Shown in pieces: positions 36,662 to 45,553 of a DNA stretch of 64,000 nucleotides (its first letter is position 1; each line of letters begins with the position of its first letter). This DNA is from Murimonas intestini (GTDB lineage Bacteria; Bacillota; Clostridia; Lachnospirales; Lachnospiraceae). The notes under the pieces were generated by a model. It saw nothing but the letters and a program-made list of their open reading frames with translations, had not been told where the DNA came from and made no database searches. Position numbers and translations under genes: made by a program. The DNA lies in NCBI GenBank assembly GCA_003148945.1, contig QGGY01000019.1:44050-108049 (forward strand). The letters run 5' to 3'.

Positions 36662-36993
36662 ACGGCACCTCCCAGGTTGAGAACATTTGCCACTGCCTCC
36701 GAATATACCTTCCATTCCTCCTGTTTCTCAGACAATATCTTTCTGCCTGTTTTCGTGATCGAATAATATTTCCTTGTCTTTCCTGCCGCATCGCTTTCAT
36801 AAGAATTCAAATAATTCTTATCCTCCAGTGTATGAAGCAGAGGATACAGGGTACCCGCCTTCAATTCAAATACATTCTGTGAACGGTTCCGCAGGACCTC
36901 GATCATTTCATAGCCATACATGTCCTTTTCAGATAAAAGCTTCAGCAGAAGCATCGCTGTGCTTCCTGACACAAGAGTTTTGTCAACTTTCAT
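36658..36993 (-). CDS. PadR-family transcriptional regulator
   Basis: Repressor of 111 residues with the PadR winged helix: 'AMLLLKLLSEKDMYGYEMIE', 'GTLYPLLHTLEDKNYL', 'KTRKYYSITKTGRKIL'. The ATG at 36991-36993 is chosen for AAGGAGGGG upstream; longer readings run through the operator. It is translationally coupled to the SEDS-like gene, a common pairing in which PadR represses a membrane protein with a permease prefix domain. The inverted repeat at 37009-37058 is the expected operator. Confidence 0.9.
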   Translation of the reverse strand: MKVDKTLVSGSTAMLLLKLLSEKDMYGYEMIEVLRNRSQNVFELKAGTLYPLLHTLEDKNYLNSYESDAAGKTRKYYSITKTGRKILSEKQEEWKVYSEAVANVLNLGGAV

Positions 36994-37008
36994 TAATAAT
37001 CCCCTCCT

Positions 37009-37058
37009 TATATAGATTGCCGATATACTATCTATATAATATATCGGCAATCTATATA
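37009..37058. promoter_or_regulatory. Perfect 19-bp inverted repeat, probable PadR operator
   Basis: TATATAGATTGCCGATATA (37009-37027) is the exact reverse complement of 37040-37058, with a 12-bp spacer TCTATATAA-rich centre that can hold a -10 box for the PadR operon. It ends 15 bp before the PadR start, overlapping the ribosome-site side. The arms are longer than usual PadR sites (ATGT-N8-ACAT), so two dimers may bind side by side. Confidence 0.65.
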
Positions 37059-37160
37059 TGTCAAGAAAAAATTCCCAGTGCCCTGTCTCATTCATATTTA
37101 GCGGTAATATTATCCCGTGACCAGTACATGCTGAGCCGTCCTTTTCCTTTACTTACTTTT

Positions 37161-38609
37161 TTACTTATTCTCTTTACTCAGGATCTTATATTCAGAGGGC
37201 GTCATCCCTGTACTCTTGCTGAAAATATTGCTGAAATAAAATGTCTCCACACCCACAGCTTCCGCAACATCTTTAATCAGTATATCAGGGTTTGATTCTA
37301 TAAGCTGTTTTGCAAAGGCAATTTTCTTGTCTGACACATATTTACTGTAAGTGCAATGTGTATATTTCCTGAAGATCTTGCGGATATAAGGCTGGCTGAC
37401 CCCATAGACCTGGCAGATCTCCGACAGGGAATAATTCTTCTCCATATTCCTGTCTATCAGACTGAGGATACTGCTGAAAATATCCATCTCCTTTTTCTCC
37501 GCCCTTGACCTCTGGCTGTCTGCCAGCTGCTCCCTGAACAGCTCCAGGACTGAATCCCTCAGCTCCTCATAGGAATCAGCATACCTGATGCCATCCAGTA
37601 TCTCTTCCTGGAAAACTTCGCCCTCCGTGCTTAATATCCCCCCTTCACGGAAAACTTCTCCCAGCTCTCTCAGGCAGTACCTCATCCTGTACAGCGACTC
37701 TTCCTGTCCCTCCCATTCCTCAAACTGCTTCCTGACTCCTCTTAAGATCTCCTCCCAGTTCTGGGCCCTGATATTCATCCTGACTTTTTCTGACAGAGGA
37801 AGCTCTTTCACAGATACAGGTCCCTCTATCTGTTCCAGGCTATCATATGACTTTTTAATCCGCTTTCCCAAAACAGTCAGTTCCTGGACTTTATGGCAGA
37901 TCCTCTTTACCTGCCGGATACCGTCCCCCCGGAAGACTGCCTGCTTAATTTCCAGTACTATGCATGTCTTTGCCCAAAGCCTGTTCAAAACCTTCCACAC
38001 AGGAGGAGTCTTACCTGCTTCATAAAAAAGCAGAAGTATTTCCCTGTGAGTGACGGACAGTATATCCGGCAGCTCTGTATTAAACTGTCCGATCCATTCT
38101 CCCGGTCCGCCGCTCATGTAAATGGCCGTAATCCCAGCCTCTTCCCCTCCCAGTCCTTCCCGGAAATCCTTTTCACTTTTATAACGCAGCGCCTTTTCCA
38201 GACAATCCTGCCTTCTGAGACGCTCCTCCTCCTGAAACTGCTTTCTTACCTTACCAAGTACCTGTGAAAATTCCCCTGGTTCAATGGGCTTTGTGATATA
38301 ATCCTCAATGTTCAGCCTGATGGCCTCTTTTGCGTACTCAAACATCTTGTAGCCGCTGATAATGATCATATATATATTCTGATCCATCCTGCGGACAGCT
38401 TTTAAAAGCTCCAGTCCATCCATCTGGGCCATACGGATATCACTCAGCACAAGATCTGCCTTACAGCCTGATCCCAAAAATTTCAAAGCGTCCTCACCGC
38501 TCTCACAGATCCCCGCCACCTCAAAATCCTCTTCCTGCTCCACCAGAGCCTTTATAAATCTGGCTGTCGGCGGCTCATCCTCCACAATCAGCGCTCTGAT
38601 CCTTCTCAT
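37161..38609 (-). CDS. Response regulator with AraC-type output (YesN-like)
   Basis: Regulator of 482 residues: receiver ('LIVEDEPP', Asp57 in 'LVLSDIRMAQMDG', Lys in 'DYITKPIEPGEF'), a long linker of about 230 residues, and a C-terminal AraC double HTH ('ICQVYGVSQPYIRKIFRKYT', 'AVGVETFYFSNIFSKSTG'). It overlaps the kinase gene by 35 bp and is the last gene of the GH106-like sugar operon. It probably activates the binding-protein promoter upstream. Confidence 0.9.
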   Translation of the reverse strand: MRRIRALIVEDEPPTARFIKALVEQEEDFEVAGICESGEDALKFLGSGCKADLVLSDIRMAQMDGLELLKAVRRMDQNIYMIIISGYKMFEYAKEAIRLNIEDYITKPIEPGEFSQVLGKVRKQFQEEERLRRQDCLEKALRYKSEKDFREGLGGEEAGITAIYMSGGPGEWIGQFNTELPDILSVTHREILLLFYEAGKTPPVWKVLNRLWAKTCIVLEIKQAVFRGDGIRQVKRICHKVQELTVLGKRIKKSYDSLEQIEGPVSVKELPLSEKVRMNIRAQNWEEILRGVRKQFEEWEGQEESLYRMRYCLRELGEVFREGGILSTEGEVFQEEILDGIRYADSYEELRDSVLELFREQLADSQRSRAEKKEMDIFSSILSLIDRNMEKNYSLSEICQVYGVSQPYIRKIFRKYTHCTYSKYVSDKKIAFAKQLIESNPDILIKDVAEAVGVETFYFSNIFSKSTGMTPSEYKILSKENK

Positions 38610-40383
38610 CTTCTTCTGTCACCTTCCTCTTTATCATCAGTAAAACTCTGAAACCTCCTTCCTCCCTGTTTTCCAGTGAATACCTGAAATCTTCCCCCAA
38701 AAAGAAACTCAGCCTCATGATAGTGTTTTCCACACCGATCCCGTCTTTCATTTTTTTAATCTGTTCAGATACCGGAGTATTTTTATGTTCTTCTATCCTC
38801 TCCTTCAAATGTTCCAGTTCTTCCTCCCCCATACCTCTTCCGTCATCCATCACAGAAACAGCCGTCCATTCTCCTTCCTGTCTGCAGGATATGAGTATAT
38901 GCACTACCCTCTGCTCTCCGTTATACGCATGTTCAAATACATTTTCCACAAATGGCTGCAGAAACAGCCTTGGAACTTCCACATTTTCCAATTCCTGTCC
39001 ACATTGTATCCTGTATTCAACATGGTGTTCAAAACGCAGCTTCATCAGTTCCAGATATCCTGTTATATTTTCAATCTCCATGCCAATAGTGCTTGCACTA
39101 TCATTTTTGTCTGCTATGGAATACCGCAGAAGGGATGACAGCCTCAGGCATGCTCTATATATCCGCGGCTGACGTGCCTCGCTCCCCATTATGCCAATGA
39201 CATTCAGAGTATTATATAGAAAATGAGGATTGATCTGGGCCTGAAGCGAACTTAAGCGCTCCTGGATCCGCAGTGTTTTGCTCGCTATTTCCTTCTGTAT
39301 CATCTGATCCAGATGTCTTTGCATATCCTGGTACCCTTCATACAGATAACGGATCTCATCATAAGACGGCGGGACTGTATTCTCTTCCCCCGCATTCAGG
39401 TTTTCAAGAGTCATACTGGACATCTGGGCTGTCAGAACCTTCAGAGGCTTCGTCATTTTTCTGGTATAATAGCATATAAAAAATACAGTCAGTACCAGAA
39501 GTCCTATCCCCTCCACTAAAAGGATACATATCTCCTGCAGTGCAGAGGCATAGATCTCCTTCCTGGGTGATATAAGAACTGTAGTCAGTCCATTCAATTC
39601 CTCTTCCCTTATCACCAGATAATCTTTCTCAAGCAGACTTAAATCTGCCGTCTGATCCTCTGTCCGTACAAGCTCTGAGGGAAAGCCTGACGTGGAATAT
39701 ACTGTTTCTCCCTGGCTGCTGTCAAAAAGCAGGACCTCTGCCCCTGACTGCTCTCCGATCTTAAAAATTTCATCCAGATATTCTGCCTCCACCTGTATAC
39801 ACAAATATCCCACCACCTTCCCGGGATCCCGGATAGCTCTTGCCAGTGTCAGCGTCTTCCTGTCATCCAGCGGTATCTTATGCCCGTTCACCGGCAGGAT
39901 AAGACTTTTCCCATAATTAGTTCTGGCTGTCTCAAGCCATCCGATCCCCTCCAGCTCTTCCCCCGGCAGGCGGTACCTGCAGTTGTAGTCTACATTGTAT
40001 TCTTCACTTTTTATATAATAGCCCCGGTCCGTAAAAAAGATAACACGGTACAGAGAATCCTCAATAGCGTAGGAACAGCACTCTGACTGTATTCCTGAAT
40101 AGTACTGCTCCTCCTTCACCAGAGTATTATGAGGATAGTTAAGTCCCTTCGCGCTGAACATGATATTGTTCACCAGGTGGACACTGAGAAAGGACATATT
40201 ATCCATAAGGGACTGGATCTGGGCTGAGATGAGGCGGGCTGATGATTCAGCCTTCTCCTCTACAATGTTTTGAGAATTTTTAACTGTATTTACAAAGAAA
40301 ATACCCAGTATCACAGCAAGAGGCAGTATGGCGGTCCATAGATAGGACACCATAAGGCTTCTAATAAAACTTTTCTTTTTCAT
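38575..40383 (-). CDS. Sensor histidine kinase, YesM type
   Basis: Kinase of 602 residues: helix 1 near 10-31, outer sensor, helix 2 near 285-307 (ILLVEGIGLLVLTVFFICYY), HAMP-like 'KMTKPLKVLTAQM', phosphoacceptor 'AQINPHFLYNTLNV', ATPase 'MDDGRGMGEEEL' and 'GIGVENTIMRLS'. GGGGTCC precedes the ATG. Its 3' end runs 35 bp into the response regulator. The sensor likely detects the oligosaccharide imported by the upstream ABC system. Confidence 0.9.
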   Translation of the reverse strand: MKKKSFIRSLMVSYLWTAILPLAVILGIFFVNTVKNSQNIVEEKAESSARLISAQIQSLMDNMSFLSVHLVNNIMFSAKGLNYPHNTLVKEEQYYSGIQSECCSYAIEDSLYRVIFFTDRGYYIKSEEYNVDYNCRYRLPGEELEGIGWLETARTNYGKSLILPVNGHKIPLDDRKTLTLARAIRDPGKVVGYLCIQVEAEYLDEIFKIGEQSGAEVLLFDSSQGETVYSTSGFPSELVRTEDQTADLSLLEKDYLVIREEELNGLTTVLISPRKEIYASALQEICILLVEGIGLLVLTVFFICYYTRKMTKPLKVLTAQMSSMTLENLNAGEENTVPPSYDEIRYLYEGYQDMQRHLDQMIQKEIASKTLRIQERLSSLQAQINPHFLYNTLNVIGIMGSEARQPRIYRACLRLSSLLRYSIADKNDSASTIGMEIENITGYLELMKLRFEHHVEYRIQCGQELENVEVPRLFLQPFVENVFEHAYNGEQRVVHILISCRQEGEWTAVSVMDDGRGMGEEELEHLKERIEEHKNTPVSEQIKKMKDGIGVENTIMRLSFFLGEDFRYSLENREEGGFRVLLMIKRKVTEEDEKDQSADCGG

Positions 40384-40427
40384 AGGACCCCTGCTTTCAA
40401 TTGGACTTTGTGATGGGATGTATACAG

Positions 40428-43400
40428 CTATTTATCATATACAAATATCCTGGGAGCTTTCAGAATACCAAATGGTTTCAGACGGTATTCATAACACCAC
40501 TCTTTTCCCTGTGTCCTCCATGTCTTTGGACCAAAATAAGTTTCACTTGTGCTGCAGTTATGCAGTTGGCCAAAGGTATTGAACCTGTTTCCGAAACACC
40601 TGACTGATAGGTGGTGTTTCCCCTCCTTTACCTCTCCCAGCGGTATGATATACGGCTCTCCAAAGACCCAATGAGGCTTTTCCCCATCCAGGGATGCCTC
40701 AACCAGGGCTCCGCTGTATTCCCCTATTTCCAGTTCTGCTGCCCCTTCCGGAAGCTCTAATTCCTCTTCATAGATGATGTTACCCCCATAGAATGGAAAT
40801 CCCTGGCAGGAAATATCACCGTAACCAATGCTGGCCGGTATTTCTTCCAGACTGGCCCGGCTTCCCCAGACTCTCACCCCGAAATCTCCCAGCAGATAAA
40901 ACCATTCCAGGTCTGTCAGTTTCCCAAAAGGAATCCTGCATTCCAGGATGTTTTCCCCGCTCTTTAACACGCCAAGCGGTATCTGTATAATGGAGGTATC
41001 TACAAATGTTCCTTTTCTTATAAAGGGAACCTTAGCCTGATTCCAGAAGATCTGTGTATCCTGCGTTCCCTCCAGGGCCAGGTTTACCTCTTTTCCCTCC
41101 ACTTTAGAATCTATCCGGAAGCGCAGGCTTACTAAATGTTCTTTCGCATCTTCCTCCCGTAAAAGCCAAGGCTGCGGAAAGCTGTCTGTTCTTTTCCTGT
41201 ATCCCAGTTCCTCACGGATTTTATCGTCTATCTTAAGGATCTCTTCTCTTTCTTTCCACTCACCGCCATCCAGACGGTACTCTGCCATATCCAGCAGAAG
41301 GACATTTTTCCCCCTGACGCCCCACTTGCTGCCGTCAGACTGGCGGCTGCCAGGCTCCTTATTTTCTGTACTGCAGCATAACCCCAAGTCCTCCAGACGG
41401 TAAGCAGTCTCTGATTTCAGGTAACGCTCCAGCTTTTTAACCCGTTTGACACTTGCCGCCTCTGCCGCTTCTGTCTCCGCTGTCCCCTCCTTTGTTTTCT
41501 CTTCACAATTCTTTCCTGTCAGCCGGAGCAGGACTGAATCATGTTCAAAAATTTCCAGTTCCAGATATGTATTCCTGCCGTCTGTCCAGGTATCTGCCTC
41601 CTCAATTGTCCCATGCAGGGCATCATACAAGAGGACCTTATAGTTTCCCGCAATCCGCAGCCTGTAATGAACATCATCTGCCTGATATGCGTCCACAGAC
41701 CTGGTCTTCTTTCCGCCCTCCTTACCCTGGGCAATGAAAAGCCACTTTTCACCCTGATCCTCCCGCAGCTGACATAGGAAACGCTCAGCACGGATCCCGT
41801 CCCGGTCCAAAATATCTATCTGGCGTACCTCCTCCAGCTTACCAAGTATCTTCTCCTTCTCATAGCCCAGCCGTGTATACCGGGACAGCTGTTCCTCAGG
41901 CGCTGTTGAAGCCTGCCCGTCCATATATCCGGGCAGCTCTCCCAGCACAAGTATTTCCCCTCCTGAACTTCCGAAATCTCTTAATACCTCAAGTGTACTT
42001 TTCCGTATTGTGGTAAGTTCCGGCACAATCACTGTTGTATAATCCATCTCTCCCACGCGAAGAAAACCATCTGCAGCTTCTGCTCCAATCTCCGGAAGCA
42101 AAGCCTCTGAGAGAAAATCAAAGTCTATCAATCCAAACAGCAGCCATCTTGTCAGGTCCTGGAACTGCTGCTCCAGAAGTTTTCTCTTCCCTGCCGTCTC
42201 CCTGAGCGGCCCCATCTCCATAAACATACTTTCAATTGGATGAATGACTGCCACATGAACAACCGCCTTTCCCCTCGCCATAGCCATTCCCACCCTGGCA
42301 AAGTAATCCTCCAGAATAGAATACCGTTCAAACCACGGTGAATGTCCGTCAATAGGCGCGGGATAATCACGCTTTGACTCTCCTCCCATATACATCCACG
42401 CCAGATGCGGAACTCTCAGAGAGACTCCCAGTGCAGCCTGCCAGTCTCCCTGAAGCTTATGTCCTCTGAAGTCAAAATCCCAGTTTGTCACGCCGTAGAG
42501 TTCACTGACAGTTCCACCTCTTCCCATCTGCCTGGCCACGCTCTGGGCCTGCTTGGCAGTAGTATATTCACGGGCATCCGCCAAAATATCGATCCCCGGC
42601 ATTTGAAAATACTTATAGGAACGCATGGCATCACCCACACTCCGAATCTGGCTTTCCAGGCTTGCCTCTTCCATCAGATGTCCTGTGAGCATGATGTTAT
42701 GAGCCTCACACCATTTTCCAAGTACCCCGCAATAATTCCGGGAGAATTCATCTGCTGCCAGATTCAGATAACGGTAGCGGATACAGCTGGTCCTGCCGTC
42801 CTCCAGATTCCAGAAAATTTCCGGCAGACGGCCGAGAAGGCTCTCTTTGTACAGTTCCTGAAAATCCCTTTCCATACGGTCTGTGTAGGGGATCCCCACC
42901 TCCTCCGGGACATCTCCTTTTCTGAGACTCTGCATTTTTGTAAACTGGGGTTCGTCTGTAAAAATGGAAGGGACTGTCCTGGAAAACTCCTGTCCCAGGA
43001 TCTTATAATAAGGTTCATAGCTAGTCTCCAAAAATTTCCCGGTGGCCTCAGGATTTAATGTATCCACATATGCCTGGTTATTAAACCAGGGCAGCTTATC
43101 CGTCACTACGAGATATGCATACCAGAGCTGCCCCTGCTCCCCTCTGCCCACTGACGCTTCTTTGCCCTTCATGGCCTCTTCACTGGCTGCAATCCGCTTA
43201 TATCCTGCCAGTTTTCCATTTTTTAGTTCAATCTGATAGACTCCAAGCAAAGTAAGACAGCCATTTTCCGTCAGGCGGTTGCTGGGAGCCAGTCCCCTGT
43301 CATACTTTCCCTCCTGATGCATATGAGGGGAAAACAAAAGATACCTGGCCCGGTAAGCCTCGTACTCTGTCACCCTTCCGCCTCCATATCCCGAAGGCCA

Positions 43401-43721
43401 TTTGTCCTCATCATAGAGGTATACCTGCATCCCTTTTTCACAGGCGTAACTGTGACAATGTTTCACTGCTTCTAAAAATTTTTTTCCCAGATATTCATCC
43501 TTCAGCCCAATCCTGGAGTGGATATGAAATCCCCCGAATCCCATTTTTTCAAAATCATCTATCTGCTGTTCCATAAGCCCATTATCCAGAATCCCATTCC
43601 AGCCCCAGAAAGGTGCGCCTCTGTATTCTGCCGGCGGATTCTTATATAGGAGATCATAATCTGTGCTGTTTTCCCTGCCGTATTGCTCTCTATACTTTTC
43701 TTTCATTATATTTCCACTCAT
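40428..43721 (-). CDS. GH106-like (alpha-L-rhamnosidase-related) glycoside hydrolase
   Basis: Large cytoplasmic protein of 1097 residues. The opening 'PPAEYRGAPFWGWNGILD' and 'QIDDFEKMGFGGFHIHSRIG', followed by 'MQVYLYDEDKWPSGYGGGRV', match the GH106-type proteins (PF17132) of bacteria. 'TDEPQF' near residue 255 is a candidate catalytic region. C-terminal parts are beta sandwiches ('NLALEGTQDTQIFWNQAKV'). No signal peptide, so it acts on imported sugar. Its ATG overlaps the MalG stop; an ATG five codons later is an alternative start. GH106 enzymes are alpha-L-rhamnosidases, and rhamnose release is a reasonable but unproven guess. Confidence 0.75.
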   Translation of the reverse strand: MSGNIMKEKYREQYGRENSTDYDLLYKNPPAEYRGAPFWGWNGILDNGLMEQQIDDFEKMGFGGFHIHSRIGLKDEYLGKKFLEAVKHCHSYACEKGMQVYLYDEDKWPSGYGGGRVTEYEAYRARYLLFSPHMHQEGKYDRGLAPSNRLTENGCLTLLGVYQIELKNGKLAGYKRIAASEEAMKGKEASVGRGEQGQLWYAYLVVTDKLPWFNNQAYVDTLNPEATGKFLETSYEPYYKILGQEFSRTVPSIFTDEPQFTKMQSLRKGDVPEEVGIPYTDRMERDFQELYKESLLGRLPEIFWNLEDGRTSCIRYRYLNLAADEFSRNYCGVLGKWCEAHNIMLTGHLMEEASLESQIRSVGDAMRSYKYFQMPGIDILADAREYTTAKQAQSVARQMGRGGTVSELYGVTNWDFDFRGHKLQGDWQAALGVSLRVPHLAWMYMGGESKRDYPAPIDGHSPWFERYSILEDYFARVGMAMARGKAVVHVAVIHPIESMFMEMGPLRETAGKRKLLEQQFQDLTRWLLFGLIDFDFLSEALLPEIGAEAADGFLRVGEMDYTTVIVPELTTIRKSTLEVLRDFGSSGGEILVLGELPGYMDGQASTAPEEQLSRYTRLGYEKEKILGKLEEVRQIDILDRDGIRAERFLCQLREDQGEKWLFIAQGKEGGKKTRSVDAYQADDVHYRLRIAGNYKVLLYDALHGTIEEADTWTDGRNTYLELEIFEHDSVLLRLTGKNCEEKTKEGTAETEAAEAASVKRVKKLERYLKSETAYRLEDLGLCCSTENKEPGSRQSDGSKWGVRGKNVLLLDMAEYRLDGGEWKEREEILKIDDKIREELGYRKRTDSFPQPWLLREEDAKEHLVSLRFRIDSKVEGKEVNLALEGTQDTQIFWNQAKVPFIRKGTFVDTSIIQIPLGVLKSGENILECRIPFGKLTDLEWFYLLGDFGVRVWGSRASLEEIPASIGYGDISCQGFPFYGGNIIYEEELELPEGAAELEIGEYSGALVEASLDGEKPHWVFGEPYIIPLGEVKEGKHHLSVRCFGNRFNTFGQLHNCSTSETYFGPKTWRTQGKEWCYEYRLKPFGILKAPRIFVYDK

Positions 43722-44554
43722 CCTTTCACGGCTCCCGATGTCATTCCCTCCATCATCTGCCTGTTCAATATCAGATAAACAATGACCAGCGGTATGGACA
43801 CAACTACGATCGCCGCAAACAGATGACCATAGTCTGTATCAAACGCTGATTTCAGCCCATAGATACACAGCTGGACTGTCTGGCTGCTGGACCCTGACAT
43901 ATAATACTGGGGATTTTGAAAATCATTATAGACCACGATGGACCGCAGTATGATTACAGAAGCTGTGATTGGCTTTAATAACGGAAATATGATCCTGAAA
44001 AACAGAGTGAGCGGCCCGCATCCGTCCACAATAGCTGCCTCGTCTACCTCCTTTGGCAGCGTGGCAATGAAACCTTTATACATCATAGCAGCAAAAGGAA
44101 ACAGTGTCGCTACTTCCACGAGGATCAGACCCGGAAGTGTATTGGCCAGATGCAGCTTGCTCAGCACCCAGTCGGTGGGGATTATAGACGCTGGCACGAT
44201 CAGGCCCGCCACAATCAATTTATCCGATACAGCGCTGAACTTTCCCTTCCTCCTCTGCATAATAAATGCCGTCATAGCGGATGTGAGGACAAGGATCAGG
44301 ATCGACCAGAAGGTCAGCACCAGACTGTTTACAAATGCATTAAAAAATGCCCCTTTTCCATACTGAAAGATATAGATATAATTTTCAATGATATTCCATT
44401 CTTTAGGAAGCGCCAGGTTCAGGGCCGAGGCATCTGTTTTAGTCTTAAAGGAATTCACAATTATAAAATAAAACACCAGCCAGTGGGTGACAATGGTCAT
44501 GGCCACGAGGAAGATCTCCAGAGCCCTGGAGAACACCGTTCTTCTCTTTACCAT
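43718..44554 (-). CDS. Sugar ABC transporter permease, MalG type
   Basis: Permease of 278 residues. EAA loop 'EVDEAAIVDGCGPLTLFFRI' and C-terminus 'NRQMMEGMTSGAVKG' are standard for MalG-like proteins. Its ATG shares one base with the MalF stop (TAATG), and its stop overlaps the GH106-like start by 4 bp. No ATPase in the locus. Confidence 0.92.
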   Translation of the reverse strand: MVKRRTVFSRALEIFLVAMTIVTHWLVFYFIIVNSFKTKTDASALNLALPKEWNIIENYIYIFQYGKGAFFNAFVNSLVLTFWSILILVLTSAMTAFIMQRRKGKFSAVSDKLIVAGLIVPASIIPTDWVLSKLHLANTLPGLILVEVATLFPFAAMMYKGFIATLPKEVDEAAIVDGCGPLTLFFRIIFPLLKPITASVIILRSIVVYNDFQNPQYYMSGSSSQTVQLCIYGLKSAFDTDYGHLFAAIVVVSIPLVIVYLILNRQMMEGMTSGAVKG

Positions 44555-45417
44555 TATAACTCAGCCTCCTTTTTTCCCACATAGGAATTTAATGGAAATA
44601 CAATGATTGATACCACTACAAACATAATCACGTAACCTGCAGTAGCCAAACCATAATTTCCTCTTGCAAACAGCTTATAAATCGCTGACCCCAGCACTTC
44701 CGTAGAATATCCGGGCCCGCCTCCCGTCATGGCATAGATCAGATCATAGGTGCGGAGTCCCCCAATAAGGGAAAGTGTCAGAACTGTATTCATAGTGGGA
44801 ACAAGAAGAGGCAGAGTGATCTTCGAAAAGATCTGCCTGGGAGAAGCTCCGTCAATGGCGGCTGCTTCGTAATAAGCGGCAGGTATGGCGCTGATGCCCG
44901 CCACATAGATCAATATGGCAGTTCCGATCCCTTTCCATATATCCACTGCCACACAGGTGAACAGTGCCCATGCGGAAGATGTCAGCCATTTCACAGGTTC
45001 CATCCCAAAGGCTCCCAGCACCTGGTTAACAATCCCCCCTGAAGACAAGAGTTTTTCAAATGCTATAGCTACAACTACATTGCCAAGAAGAGTCGGGAAA
45101 AAAAGCATTACTTTCAGATATCCTGCACTCTTTATCTTTTTGCACAGATACTGTGCAATGAGAAGTCCCAGCGCTACTTTTACAAAACAGGTGACAAACG
45201 CATAAATTGCAGTATTGATCAGGGAAGCTTTTGTGTTTGCCATTGTAAAAAATGTAACAAAATTCTGTACTCCCGTAAAAACAGAAGTTTTCAGATTCCA
45301 TGTAGTCATAGAAAAATAAAATGATGCAAATGTCGGGATGACAAAAATCACAACATATATAACAATTCCAGGAATTGCCAGCCATCCCGTATAAATTTTC
45401 TTTTCGATCCGGCTCAT
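44554..45417 (-). CDS. Sugar ABC transporter permease, MalF/UgpA type
   Basis: Permease of 287 residues; entry helix 'GWLAIPGIVIYVVIFVIPTF' and EAA loop 'AYYEAAAIDGASPRQIFSKI'. 'AMTGGGPGYSTEVLGSAIYK' is the conserved MalF periplasmic segment. GGAGGATC lies upstream. It is separated from the binding-protein gene by a 136-bp gap containing a hairpin. Confidence 0.92.
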   Translation of the reverse strand: MSRIEKKIYTGWLAIPGIVIYVVIFVIPTFASFYFSMTTWNLKTSVFTGVQNFVTFFTMANTKASLINTAIYAFVTCFVKVALGLLIAQYLCKKIKSAGYLKVMLFFPTLLGNVVVAIAFEKLLSSGGIVNQVLGAFGMEPVKWLTSSAWALFTCVAVDIWKGIGTAILIYVAGISAIPAAYYEAAAIDGASPRQIFSKITLPLLVPTMNTVLTLSLIGGLRTYDLIYAMTGGGPGYSTEVLGSAIYKLFARGNYGLATAGYVIMFVVVSIIVFPLNSYVGKKEAEL

Positions 45418-45477
45418 AAGATCCTCCTTTTATTAAGTGAAATACATTTACACAATCCGCCAGCTCAGAAGAAAAGG

Positions 45478-45504
45478 ACCGGATACCTCTGATTTTATTC
45501 CGGT
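45478..45504 (-). terminator. Intercistronic hairpin after binding-protein gene
   Basis: ACCGGA (45478-45483) and TCCGGT (45499-45504) form a 6-bp stem; on the minus strand it is followed by CCTTTTCTTC. A leaky terminator or mRNA stabiliser between binding protein and permease is likely, matching the layout in the two other importer operons. Confidence 0.4.
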
Positions 45505-45553
45505 ACCCAGTCCCACTTTTTTATCCAATCTGTTTTCTGGCGCTTGTCCGGCT

